A stretch of DNA of 64,000 nucleotides. It comes from Palauibacter sp022826685 (GTDB lineage Bacteria; Gemmatimonadota; Gemmatimonadetes; Palauibacterales; Palauibacteraceae). Shown piece by piece: positions 17,293 through 25,042 of this stretch (position 1 is the stretch's first letter; every line of letters begins with the position of its first letter). A program made the translations under genes and the position numbers. The DNA lies in the NCBI RefSeq assembly GCF_965221685.1, contig NZ_OZ244907.1; one strand, 5' to 3'. A model generated the notes under the pieces. It was given only the letters and a program-made list of their open reading frames with translations. It was not told the DNA's origin and did not search any database.

Positions 17293-17706
17293 ATGGCCGA
17301 ACAGGTGCGATCCATGGCTCCGCAATCCCCAGGCGGACTGCGGCTTCGACGCATGGCTGAGCAGCAGGTGGCCGCGCGAGAACTCGTTGAAGCCGTTGGC
17401 CAACTCCTGAGGGAGGCCATTCTCCACGACGAAACGTCCGAACTGTGGTGGGGTGACCGGTTACGGTCCTTTTCCGAAGCAGCGATGGGTCTGCGAGATG
17501 CCGGCGTTCTTACCGATGATCAGGTGCTGGAGTTGCTCTCGTTGTTCCTCGCGCATGTCGGGGAGGCCGAGGTGAGCAGGATCACGTCGGACCTGCTCGA
17601 TGCCTCGCTTGAGACCGTTGGGCGACACATCAACGCGGGTTTCGAAACCGCCCCCGGCGCCGGGATCCCCGGAACTCGCATGGGTGTTCGAGCGGCACTC
17701 GCGTGA
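17293..17706 (+). CDS. Helical protein of unknown function
   Basis: 137 residues from ATG 17293, which has a strong GAGGAGGGAG site immediately upstream. Predicted almost entirely helical (VAARELVEAVGQLLREAIL, RSFSEAAMGLRDAGVL, DDQVLELLSLFLAHV) with no transmembrane segment. No family is recognised. The next gene follows after 10 bases. GC is lower than in the core genes around it, which fits the accessory nature of the preceding remnants. Confidence 0.6.
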   Translation: MAEQVRSMAPQSPGGLRLRRMAEQQVAARELVEAVGQLLREAILHDETSELWWGDRLRSFSEAAMGLRDAGVLTDDQVLELLSLFLAHVGEAEVSRITSDLLDASLETVGRHINAGFETAPGAGIPGTRMGVRAALA

Positions 17707-17716
17707 AGCGGACACC

Positions 17717-18130
17717 GTGACGGACAATCCCGCCGCGCCCGATTCGGACGCCGCCGGAGCCGAACTTCTGGCGCCGGAGGCCGGCGGCTCGTCCGGCAAG
17801 CGCTCGATCGAGCAGCAGTTCGGAGCCATGATAGCCTCTGTCCAGCGCGGTCCGGCCTCCAATCCCATTGCGAAACACATCACGCCAGACCACATCGACC
17901 GTGCCTTCGACATCACGGAGAAGGGCATGGACGCGATGGAAAGGGACCGCAACGAATCGCGCAACTACGGGAAGTTCATGGCCGTGCTGATCGCAGCGGC
18001 CTCGTTGGCCTTAGTAGGGCTTCTCGTGTTGAGCGGGAACGCTGCCTTGGTGGCGGAGACTCTGCCCGTGTTCGGCGGTCTGGTCGTCGGCTTCGTCGGA
18101 GGCGTCGGTTACGGAAAGAGCCGCCGCTGA
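17717..18130 (+). CDS. Two-helix membrane protein of unknown function
   Basis: From GTG 17717 the product is 137 residues: a Pro/Ala-rich polar N-terminus, an amphipathic helix (HIDRAFDITEKGMDAMERDR), then two transmembrane helices (KFMAVLIAAASLALVGLLVL and LPVFGGLVVGFVGGVGYG) ending GKSRR. The layout resembles DUF2335-type membrane proteins, but the signature is not convincing. The open frame reaches an ATG at 17600 inside the previous gene. Either GTG 17717 is the true start (weak AAGCGG site) or a frameshift joins the two genes. Confidence 0.55.
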   Translation: MTDNPAAPDSDAAGAELLAPEAGGSSGKRSIEQQFGAMIASVQRGPASNPIAKHITPDHIDRAFDITEKGMDAMERDRNESRNYGKFMAVLIAAASLALVGLLVLSGNAALVAETLPVFGGLVVGFVGGVGYGKSRR

Positions 18131-18207
18131 CCCAGGTCCAGACGCCCGCCGGAGGGCCGGTGGTGAGCAATCGTTGCGAGTGCCCCTTGGAGTAACGACA
18201 TATCCCC

Positions 18208-19116
18208 GTGCTTCAACAATTCGACGAACGGAACCGGGACCTCATCATCAACGTGAACGGGACGCTGGCCCACCGGGACGAGGCCGGCGTGAGCCCCTTC
18301 GACTCGGTGGTGCAGGGGGGCGACGCCGTCTGGGAGGGACTGCGACTGTACGACGGCCGCATCTTCAAGCTGCGGGAGCACCTCGCGCGGCTCCGGTCCT
18401 CCGCCCTGGCGCTCGCCTTCGCCGAGATCCCCTCGGACGAGGAGATCATCGAGGAGATCCGCCGCACGCTCGCCGCGAACGGCATGCGCGACGGGGTGCA
18501 CATCCGGCTCACGCTGACGCGGGGCGTGAAGGTCACGAGCGGCATGGATCCGCGCCTCAACCAGTCGGGGCCCACGCTCATAGTGCTCGCCGAGCACAAG
18601 GCGCCGGTCTACGATCGGTCCGGCCTGCGGCTGATCACGAGTTCGCTGCGCCGCTTCGGGCCGGACACGCTGGATCCGAAGATCCATCACGCGAACCTCC
18701 TCCAGTCGATCCTGGCCAAGATCGAGGCGAACGCGGCCGGCGCCGACGACGCGCTGATGCTCGACCCGCGCGGATTCATCGCCGAGACGAACGCGACGAA
18801 CCTCTTCTTCGTCTCCGGCGGCGTCGTGATGACGAGCCGGACCGTCGCCTGTCCCGAGGGGATCACCCGCGCCACGGTGCTCGATCTCTGCGCGGAGCAC
18901 GACATCCCGAGCCGGGTGAAGGACCTCTCCCTCACCGAGGCCTACCGCGCGGATGAGGCGTTCTGCACCGGCACGATGGGAGAACTGGCGAGCGTGACCG
19001 AAATCGACGGGCGGGTCATCGGAGATGGGGCGCCGGGGTCGCTCACGAAACGCCTCGGCGACCTCTACCGTGACATGACCGTGCGCGAGGGGGTCGTCGT
19101 CTCGCCATCCGTGTGA
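18208..19116 (+). CDS. Class IV PLP aminotransferase (branched-chain/D-amino-acid type)
   Basis: 302 residues, the usual length for IlvE/DAAT-fold enzymes. Visible are the N-terminal SPFDSVVQGGDAVWEGLRLY block, the PLP-lysine region DPKIHHANLLQSILAKIEAN, the product-side strand GFIAETNATNLFFV and the GTMGELASV motif near the C-terminus. Likely reaction: transamination between a branched-chain or related amino acid and 2-oxoglutarate, in the cytosol. Start GTG 18208; GGAG lies about 15 bases upstream, so initiation may be weak. The specificity between IlvE, DAAT and aminodeoxychorismate lyase is not settled from sequence, though the EGLRLY form favours a BCAT-like enzyme. Confidence 0.82.
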   Translation: MLQQFDERNRDLIINVNGTLAHRDEAGVSPFDSVVQGGDAVWEGLRLYDGRIFKLREHLARLRSSALALAFAEIPSDEEIIEEIRRTLAANGMRDGVHIRLTLTRGVKVTSGMDPRLNQSGPTLIVLAEHKAPVYDRSGLRLITSSLRRFGPDTLDPKIHHANLLQSILAKIEANAAGADDALMLDPRGFIAETNATNLFFVSGGVVMTSRTVACPEGITRATVLDLCAEHDIPSRVKDLSLTEAYRADEAFCTGTMGELASVTEIDGRVIGDGAPGSLTKRLGDLYRDMTVREGVVVSPSV

Positions 19117-19151
19117 CGGGCGCATATCATCCCCCCCGGAAAGGGGGTTCC

Positions 19152-20054
19152 ATGACGACACCCGAGTGGCGGGTTCCGGAGCCGCTCGACACCGTCGAGA
19201 TCGAGGCGGCCGGCGGTGCCCGCATAATTCTCAGGCGGCACGGGGACGTGAATGGCCCGCGGCTCGTGCTCAGCCATGACAACGGGCTTGCGATCGACCT
19301 CTACTATCCCTTCTGGTCGCGCCTCGCGTCCCGCTTCGAGCTGATCGTCTACGACCTCCGCAACCATGGCCGGAACCCGACGGCCGACCTCGCCGACCAC
19401 AGCGTCGCGACCTTCACGGCCGACGACGCGCGCATCCGGGCGGGCATCGAAGAGCACTTCGGGGCGAAGCCCGCGGTCGGCGTATTCCATTCGCTGTCGG
19501 CGATGATCGCCCTCAACCAGGATCCGCCGGGGCGCGGGTACGCGGGGCTCGTCCTCTTCGATCCGCCCATGTATCTGCCCGACGGCGACCACTACGGCAT
19601 CGACACGCTCTGGCGGCGGCTGGGCATGCTCGCGCGGCATCGCCAGCCCCGGTTCGCCACGCGGGAGGAGTTCGCCGAGGAGTTCCGGCGTTCATGGGTG
19701 TTCGAGTTCACGCGTCCGGGAGTGGAGCACCTCGCAGCCGAGACGCTGCTCCGCCCCGCGTCCGACGGGGACGGGTATGAACTCCGCTGCCCGCGCGAGT
19801 TCGAGGCGCAGGTGTTCGACTACGGCTTCGCGTACGTCTTCGAGCCGGACACGACGGATTTCGCCTGTCCGGTGAAGGTGATCGGAGGCGATCCGGGCGT
19901 CGAGTTCTCCTCGCTGCCCAGCGTCGACCTGGAGGGACTCATCGGGTGGGACTACGACTTCATCCCGCACACCACGCATTTCCTGCAGCTGGAGCATCCC
20001 GAGGAGTGCGTCTCGACGATGGTCGCGTTCCTCGAACAGGCGGGCCTCGCGTAG
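19152..20054 (+). CDS. Alpha/beta hydrolase, copy 2
   Basis: 300 residues from ATG 19152 with AAGGGGG just upstream. Close paralogue of the gene at 11679: the blocks NGPRLVLSHDNGLA, DLYYPFWSRL, VGVFHSLSA, GLVLFDPP, CPVKVIGGDP and THFLQLE are the same or nearly so. The same non-standard elbow (F-H-S-L-S) is kept, so it is a family trait, not an error. It starts 35 bases after the aminotransferase stop and may be co-transcribed with it. The substrate is unknown. Confidence 0.82.
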   Translation: MTTPEWRVPEPLDTVEIEAAGGARIILRRHGDVNGPRLVLSHDNGLAIDLYYPFWSRLASRFELIVYDLRNHGRNPTADLADHSVATFTADDARIRAGIEEHFGAKPAVGVFHSLSAMIALNQDPPGRGYAGLVLFDPPMYLPDGDHYGIDTLWRRLGMLARHRQPRFATREEFAEEFRRSWVFEFTRPGVEHLAAETLLRPASDGDGYELRCPREFEAQVFDYGFAYVFEPDTTDFACPVKVIGGDPGVEFSSLPSVDLEGLIGWDYDFIPHTTHFLQLEHPEECVSTMVAFLEQAGLA

Positions 20055-20077
20055 ACGACCCGGCGCCGCCCGTGCCG

Positions 20078-20257
20078 CTACGCCGCGTGCCCGCGCTCGC
20101 GGGTGCGGAGCCTCGCGGTCGCCACCCTCAGGTCATCGAAGTCGTGCAGGTATCGCTCGAGGGCCCGGTGAATGATCTCCTCGCGGCTCTGCTCCAGGGC
20201 CGCCGCGGTCGCATCGAGCGCCTCCAGCAGAGCGTCCGGTATGGTGATCCTGCCCAT
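20078..20257 (-). CDS. Orphan ribbon-helix-helix antitoxin-like protein
   Basis: 59 residues from ATG 20257 with GAGGAGGT four bases upstream. MGRITIPDALLEALDATAAA is an RHH DNA-binding strand plus helix, followed by EEIIHRALERYLHDFDDLRV. Antitoxins of this type usually continue with a D-W-x-E-V toxin-binding tail; here the sequence stops in RTRERGHAA, and no toxin gene follows. It looks like an antitoxin left behind after toxin loss, or a stand-alone regulator. Confidence 0.65.
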   Translation of the reverse strand: MGRITIPDALLEALDATAAALEQSREEIIHRALERYLHDFDDLRVATARLRTRERGHAA

Positions 20258-20447
20258 CCCGACCTCCTCGCCGTCGTGTCCCGATCGTGTCCGACTCGGG
20301 ACGGATCCCCCCCTCCCATGACATTCATACCGCCCCACGCCGCGAGACGTTCCCACGCGGAGGCCCGGCAGCGAGCGTTCGAGGCTTGTGGTCGGATCGA
20401 ACTACCGAGACATCCTCGGTAGTTGCCCGGCCTCGATTTCGCCGTTC

Positions 20448-20993
20448 TCACCTCGTCAGAATGCGGTCCAGCCGGTCCAGCGCCTCGCGGACATCCCCAA
20501 GGGCGGACTCGGCGCTGGGCTCGGAGGACCGGGCTCCGTACGGTTCCGCCGGCTCCCGCACGGTCGGCGGCCCCGGGCCCTCCGGCTGAACAATTGTGAA
20601 CGGCACATGGCGGTATCCGCGCTTCATGCGATACGCGGAGAAGTGCCGTCGGTCCAGCGTGAACACCCGGTCGACCCCCGAGCGCTCGGCCACGGCGACC
20701 AGCGAGGCGTCCGCAAAGTCCATCGGAGCGTCACCGTACTGGACCATCAGTTCGAAGCAGCGCTCCAGGTCCCGATCCTCCAGCGAGGCCACCGTCACAC
20801 CGCGATGGCGCACGATTTCCATGAGACTCATCCGGCGCTTCGATTGCCGCAGAAGGTGAAACGCCTCGGTAAGCACCGGAGTCGTCGTCGCGGATTCTTC
20901 GTTCAACCCGGCGAACACTTGTCTGCACGCCGTATGTCCGGCGTCGGCCGGGTTGCAGGCGGCAACCAGCGGACCGGTATCGACCAGGATCAC
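20448..20993 (-). CDS. vapC: PIN-domain (VapC-like) toxin
   Basis: 181 residues. Acidic active-site residues of the PIN fold are in place: Asp in MILVDTGPLVAA, Glu in VLTEAFHLL, Asp in PMDFADASLVAVAE and the RVFTLDRRHFSAY end. VapC proteins are magnesium-dependent RNases, commonly cutting tRNA. The PIN domain fills about 140 residues; a further 40-residue Pro/Glu/Arg tail is unusual. GTG 20993 overlaps the antitoxin stop (GTGA), so translation is coupled. Confidence 0.8.
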   Translation of the reverse strand: MILVDTGPLVAACNPADAGHTACRQVFAGLNEESATTTPVLTEAFHLLRQSKRRMSLMEIVRHRGVTVASLEDRDLERCFELMVQYGDAPMDFADASLVAVAERSGVDRVFTLDRRHFSAYRMKRGYRHVPFTIVQPEGPGPPTVREPAEPYGARSSEPSAESALGDVREALDRLDRILTR

Positions 20994-21295
20994 AGGCCGT
21001 GTCTCTCCCGGATGATCTCCACCACGGCCTCCTTGTGCCGTCGGCGTGGCAGCGGGCCGAGCTCGAGGTCGTCCGGCACTTCCGGAGTATCCTCATCGTA
21101 CCGCGCCAGGATGCGCTGAAAGGCTTCGCCGGTCGTCTCGCCCTTCCTGCCCCCCAGGCGGATGCCGTTCACGTACGTGTCGTAGGACCGGAGCCCCCGC
21201 CTCAACACGTCCGAGATCGAATGGCCGGTCTTTTGCCGAAGATCCGCGAGGATCTCCTCTTCTTCTTCACTGAGCCGTACCGTCCGCAGACCCAT
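20990..21295 (-). CDS. vapB: VapB-like RHH antitoxin
   Basis: 101 residues from ATG 21295, with GGAGGGAG at ideal spacing; an upstream in-frame ATG (21322) lacks such a site. The N-terminal RHH motif is MGLRTVRLSEEEEEILADLR followed by a helix HSISDVLRRGLRSY. The C-terminal acidic segment DEDTPEVPDDLELG would neutralise the toxin. The stop overlaps the toxin start. The RHH family normally represses its own promoter; a matching paired site lies at 21332-21352. Confidence 0.78.
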   Translation of the reverse strand: MGLRTVRLSEEEEEILADLRQKTGHSISDVLRRGLRSYDTYVNGIRLGGRKGETTGEAFQRILARYDEDTPEVPDDLELGPLPRRRHKEAVVEIIRERHGL

Positions 21296-21331
21296 CGATC
21301 TCCCTCCGGCGTTTTCGTGCATTGCGATCAA

Positions 21332-21352
21332 ATTGTAGTACAGGAGTAATAC
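21332..21352 (-). promoter_or_regulatory. Likely VapB operator overlapping the -10 element
   Basis: Two copies of the self-complementary element GTA-N-TAC (21335-21341 and 21346-21352) lie with centres 11 bases apart, one helical turn. A TACAAT -10-like hexamer on the minus strand (21337-21332) overlaps the first copy, 37 bases ahead of the vapB start. This is the expected layout for autorepression by an RHH dimer pair. No good -35 is visible. Confidence 0.5.
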
Positions 21353-21554
21353 AACGTCGCAGCGGCCACAAACGTGACAACGCCGGTCGACGGGCAACGA
21401 TCGCTCGACAGGCCTTGTTTCTAAGAGGGATACCTAACTCGTACGTTGGAGCCGCCGACGCGCGCGGGGCGAGGCCCTTCCGGCGCCGCTCGGTTCCGAC
21501 GACCCGGGAAATCGTCACGGAGACCGCGTTCGGAGGGAAAGGGTCAGCGACCGC

Positions 21555-23996
21555 GTGTTCGAGTTCTTCTTCAAATACAGACCCGTCGTGTTCGAACGCG
21601 GCGACCTCTCCCTCGCCGCCCCCTGGTGGGGGGTGATTCTCGTCTTCCTCGGCGTGGGCGCCGTCGTCTGGTTCGCGCTCGAATACCGCCGCGTCGGCCC
21701 CACCGTGGAGGCGCGTGACCGCCGGGTCCTCATGGGGCTGCGGATGGCCGCGCTCGTAGTCCTCGCCTTCCTCCTGCTGCGGCCGGTGCTCCTCGTCTCG
21801 ACCGTCGTCCCGCGGCGGAACTTCGTGGCGGTCCTGCTCGACGATTCGCGCAGCATGCGCGTGGCGGATGAGAACGGGGAAACGCGCGCGCAACGGATGC
21901 TCGACCTCTTCGGCGGGGAAGAGGAGGAGACGGCGGGCGGGACGGAAGATTCGCCGGCCGATCCCCTGGCCTCCGACCCCGGCGTATCGGGTTCCGCCGC
22001 CATGGATCCCGCGCCCGCGGCCCCGCCCGACCGGGAGGCGTTCGAAACGCAGCGGGGCGAAGGCGCGCTCCGGCAGGCGCTCGAGGACCGCTTCCGGTTG
22101 AGGATGTACGGGTTCGATTCCGACGCGGACCGGATCGACGGGGCGGGCGAGATGGCCTTCACCGGCCCCCGCACGAACCTCGCGGCGGGCCTCACCCGCG
22201 TGCAGCAGGAGATGGCCGGACTTCCGCTCTCCGGGATCGTCGTCGTCTCCGACGGTGCGAACAACGACGACGAGGCGACCCCGCCCCTCTCGGAGGCGCT
22301 GCTCTCGGCGCGCGCCGCGGGGATCCCCATCTACACGGTCGGATTGGGGGCGGAACGGATCGCCCCGGATGTCGAGGTGCGTCGCGTGGAGGTGCCCCGC
22401 GCGGCGCTCGAGGGGACGACGATCGTGGCCGACGTCATCGTCTCGCACGCGGGACTCGCCGGTCGCACGGTGCGTCTCGATGTGGAGGACGAGGGGCGCA
22501 TCGTGGGCACGCGCAATCTCACGCTCGGGCCGGATGGCGAGGAAGCGGTGCAACTCCAGTTCACCCTGGAGGAATCGGGGCCCCGCGCGATCCGTTTCTT
22601 CGTGGATCCGCAGGAGGGAGAGGCGCTGACCGGCAACAACGAGCGTCAGGTCCTGGTGGAGGTCGGCGACACGCGCCGGAAGATCCTCTACTTCGAGGGC
22701 TCGCCGCGCCCGGAGAACAAGTTCGTGCGCCGCGCCGTGGCGGAGGACGAGAACCTGCACGTCGTCACGCTCCTGCGGACGGCCGACGAGAAATACCTGC
22801 GGCTCGACGTGGAGGGGCCGGGCGAACTCGCCGGCGGGTTCCCGAGCACGCGCGAGGAGTTGTACGAATACGACGGGCTGATTCTGGGGAGCGTGGAGGC
22901 GAGCTTCTTCACGCACGACCAGTTGCAGATGATGGCGGATTTCGTGGGACAGCGCGGGGGCGGACTCCTCGTGCTGGGCGGGCGGCGGTCGCTGGGGGAG
23001 GGCGGCTATACGGGGACGCCGCTGGCCGACGCGCTTCCGGTGGTGCTCGGGGGAGCCGGCGAGCCGGACGTGCTCGAGGTGTCGGCCGAACTCACCCTGG
23101 CGGGCCGCCGGCACGCGGCGATGAGGATCGCGGAGGCCGCGGAGTCTTCCGCCGAGCGCTGGGCGGAGCTTCCGCCCCTCACCTCCGTGAACCGGGTGTT
23201 CGAGCTGAAACCGGGAGCCGTCGACCTCCTCCGGGGCGTGCCCGCCGAGGGCGCGCCGCGCATGCTCCTCGCGCACCAGAGGTACGGACGCGGGACGTCG
23301 ATCGTGTTCGCCGCCCAGGACTCTTGGCTGTGGCAGATGCACGCGGACATCCCCCTGGAGGACGAGACGCACGAGACGCTGTGGCGGCAGCTGCTCCGCT
23401 GGCTCGTGCACGACACGCCCGGGCGCGTCCGCCTCGACTCGGGCGATGATGTCGTCGCGATGGGCGAGCCGCTGCGGATCCGGGCCGAGGTGGAGGACGA
23501 ACGGTACCTGCGCGTGAACGGGGCGGACGTCGTCGCCACGGTGACGGGGCCGGGCGGCGCCGCGTCCGAGGTCCGGCTCGACTGGACGGTCGAGCGCGAT
23601 GGCGAGTACGAGGGACGTTTCGTGCCGGAGGAGGCGGGGCTGTACAGCGTGCAGGTCCGCGCCGCGGGGGCCCGGATCGGGGGCGCGGGGGCCGGGGCCG
23701 AGACGAGCCGCGACGTCGCGGAAGGGGCGAGTTTCTTCCGGACGGGGACGCCCCGGATCGAGGAGTTCGGAGCCGGCCGCCGGACGGAACTCCTGCGCCG
23801 GATCGCCGACGAGACGGGGGGGCGGTTCTACACGGCGGATGACGCGCAGGTGCTGGCCGACGAGATCCGCTACACGGAGAGCGGCGACACGGTGTACGAG
23901 GAGCGCTCGCTGTGGGACATGCCGATCCTCTTCCTCCTCCTCGCGGGGCTGCTCGGTGGGGAGTGGGCGTACCGTCGGCGGAAGGATCTCGCGTGA
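21555..23996 (+). CDS. VWA and glutamine-amidotransferase-like membrane protein
   Basis: 813 residues; first gene of a long operon. Two N-terminal transmembrane helices (about 25-43 and 58-82) precede a von Willebrand A domain whose metal site begins VAVLLDDSRSM (DxSxS, about residues 92-102), with a Pro/Glu/Asp-rich insert. A beta-sandwich region is followed by a GATase1-like domain (GGGLLVLGGRRSLGEGGYTG, about 475-494) that lacks an obvious Cys nucleophile, another beta domain and a C-terminal helix. Start GTG 21555; a GGAGGGAAAGGG stretch lies 12-23 bases upstream. Such proteins occur beside MoxR/DUF58 genes and are thought to act as periplasm-facing partners; here the link is positional. 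Confidence 0.78.
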   Translation: MFEFFFKYRPVVFERGDLSLAAPWWGVILVFLGVGAVVWFALEYRRVGPTVEARDRRVLMGLRMAALVVLAFLLLRPVLLVSTVVPRRNFVAVLLDDSRSMRVADENGETRAQRMLDLFGGEEEETAGGTEDSPADPLASDPGVSGSAAMDPAPAAPPDREAFETQRGEGALRQALEDRFRLRMYGFDSDADRIDGAGEMAFTGPRTNLAAGLTRVQQEMAGLPLSGIVVVSDGANNDDEATPPLSEALLSARAAGIPIYTVGLGAERIAPDVEVRRVEVPRAALEGTTIVADVIVSHAGLAGRTVRLDVEDEGRIVGTRNLTLGPDGEEAVQLQFTLEESGPRAIRFFVDPQEGEALTGNNERQVLVEVGDTRRKILYFEGSPRPENKFVRRAVAEDENLHVVTLLRTADEKYLRLDVEGPGELAGGFPSTREELYEYDGLILGSVEASFFTHDQLQMMADFVGQRGGGLLVLGGRRSLGEGGYTGTPLADALPVVLGGAGEPDVLEVSAELTLAGRRHAAMRIAEAAESSAERWAELPPLTSVNRVFELKPGAVDLLRGVPAEGAPRMLLAHQRYGRGTSIVFAAQDSWLWQMHADIPLEDETHETLWRQLLRWLVHDTPGRVRLDSGDDVVAMGEPLRIRAEVEDERYLRVNGADVVATVTGPGGAASEVRLDWTVERDGEYEGRFVPEEAGLYSVQVRAAGARIGGAGAGAETSRDVAEGASFFRTGTPRIEEFGAGRRTELLRRIADETGGRFYTADDAQVLADEIRYTESGDTVYEERSLWDMPILFLLLAGLLGGEWAYRRRKDLA

Positions 23997-25042
23997 CCTG
24001 CGGCGCGCGGGCCGTCGCGCTCGCCGCGGCCCTGATTCCCGCGGCCCTGTTCGGCGCCGGCGGCCTCGCCGGCCTGGCGGCCGCGCCCCAGGCGGCCCCC
24101 GCCGCGCCGCGGACCCACGTGCTCATCGTCACCGGCCTCGGAGGCGCGCCCGAGTACTCCGAGCAGTTCCGGACGGAGGCCGAGTCGCTTCTCGACGCGC
24201 TCGACCAGCGGCTCGGCGTTCGCGAGACCGTCGCGTGGCTGGCGGAGGACGAGGCGCTCTCCCCCCGCGTCTCGGGCCGGGCCACGCTGGAAGCCGTCGA
24301 GCGGGAGGTGCTCGCCATGGCGAACCGGGCCGGGCCCTCGGACGTGGCGCTCATCCTCCTCCTCGGCCACGGGAGCGGCCGCGGCGAGGAGTCGCGTTTC
24401 AGCCTCCCCGGCCCGGACCTGTCGGGCGACGCGCTCTCGATGTGGCTCCACGCGTTCCCGACCCAGACCGTGGCGGTCGTGAACGCGGCGAGCGCCAGCG
24501 GCGGCTTCGTGCCCGCGATCGCCGGCGAGCGGCGCATCGTCGTGACGGCGACGCGCTCCCCGCGCGAACGCGAGCGGACCCACTTCGGCGGCTTCTTCGT
24601 CGACGCCTTCGCCCTCGACGAGGCGGACGTCGACAAGGACGAGCGCGTGTCGTTGCTCGAGGCGTTCCGCTACGCGACGGGTGAGGTCCGCCGCCGGTAC
24701 GAGCGGGACAACGAGATGCTGACCGAACACGCGCTGCTCGACGACGACGGGGACGGCGAGGGATCGCTCGAACCGAGCCCGGACGGGCCCGACGGGGCGC
24801 TCGCGAACCGGTTCTTCCTCGCGCTGGCTCCGGCCGCACTCGCGGGGGCGACGGCGGACGACCCCGCCGTGGCCGCGCTCCTGGCGCGCAAGCGCGACGT
24901 AGAGGACGGGATCGCGGCGCTTCGCGCGCGCCGCGACGAGATGGAGGAGGAGGAATACGACGCGCAGCTCGAGACGCTCCTCGTCGAACTCGCCGGCATC
25001 AACCGCGCGATCCGCGAAGCCGGGACCGACCCGTGCGGCTGA
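23993..25042 (+). CDS. Exported caspase-like (clan CD) protein with degenerate active site
   Basis: 349 residues from GTG 23993, which overlaps the previous stop (GTGA) with GGAAGG upstream. A signal peptide (about 1-35) precedes a caspase/legumain-type domain: HVLIVTGLGG, then ILLLGHGSG with the catalytic-type His, then VAVVNAASASGGFVP where clan CD enzymes carry the nucleophile Cys. Here the position is Ala or Ser, so ordinary Cys protease activity is not expected. Also typical of the domain are VVTATRS and a calcium-like DADVDKDERVSLLEAF-type helix (sequence here EADVDKDERVSLLEAFRYA). A C-terminal coiled coil (about 300-345) ends the protein. It overlaps the start of the next gene by 10 bases. 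Confidence 0.72.
   Translation: MTCGARAVALAAALIPAALFGAGGLAGLAAAPQAAPAAPRTHVLIVTGLGGAPEYSEQFRTEAESLLDALDQRLGVRETVAWLAEDEALSPRVSGRATLEAVEREVLAMANRAGPSDVALILLLGHGSGRGEESRFSLPGPDLSGDALSMWLHAFPTQTVAVVNAASASGGFVPAIAGERRIVVTATRSPRERERTHFGGFFVDAFALDEADVDKDERVSLLEAFRYATGEVRRRYERDNEMLTEHALLDDDGDGEGSLEPSPDGPDGALANRFFLALAPAALAGATADDPAVAALLARKRDVEDGIAALRARRDEMEEEEYDAQLETLLVELAGINRAIREAGTDPCG

Noticed and set aside
20078..20993. Pairing of the orphan RHH gene (20078-20257) with the PIN toxin as one toxin-antitoxin operon
   Set aside because: The PIN gene overlaps its own antitoxin at 20990-20993, and the orphan lies 191 bases downstream with its own ribosome site.
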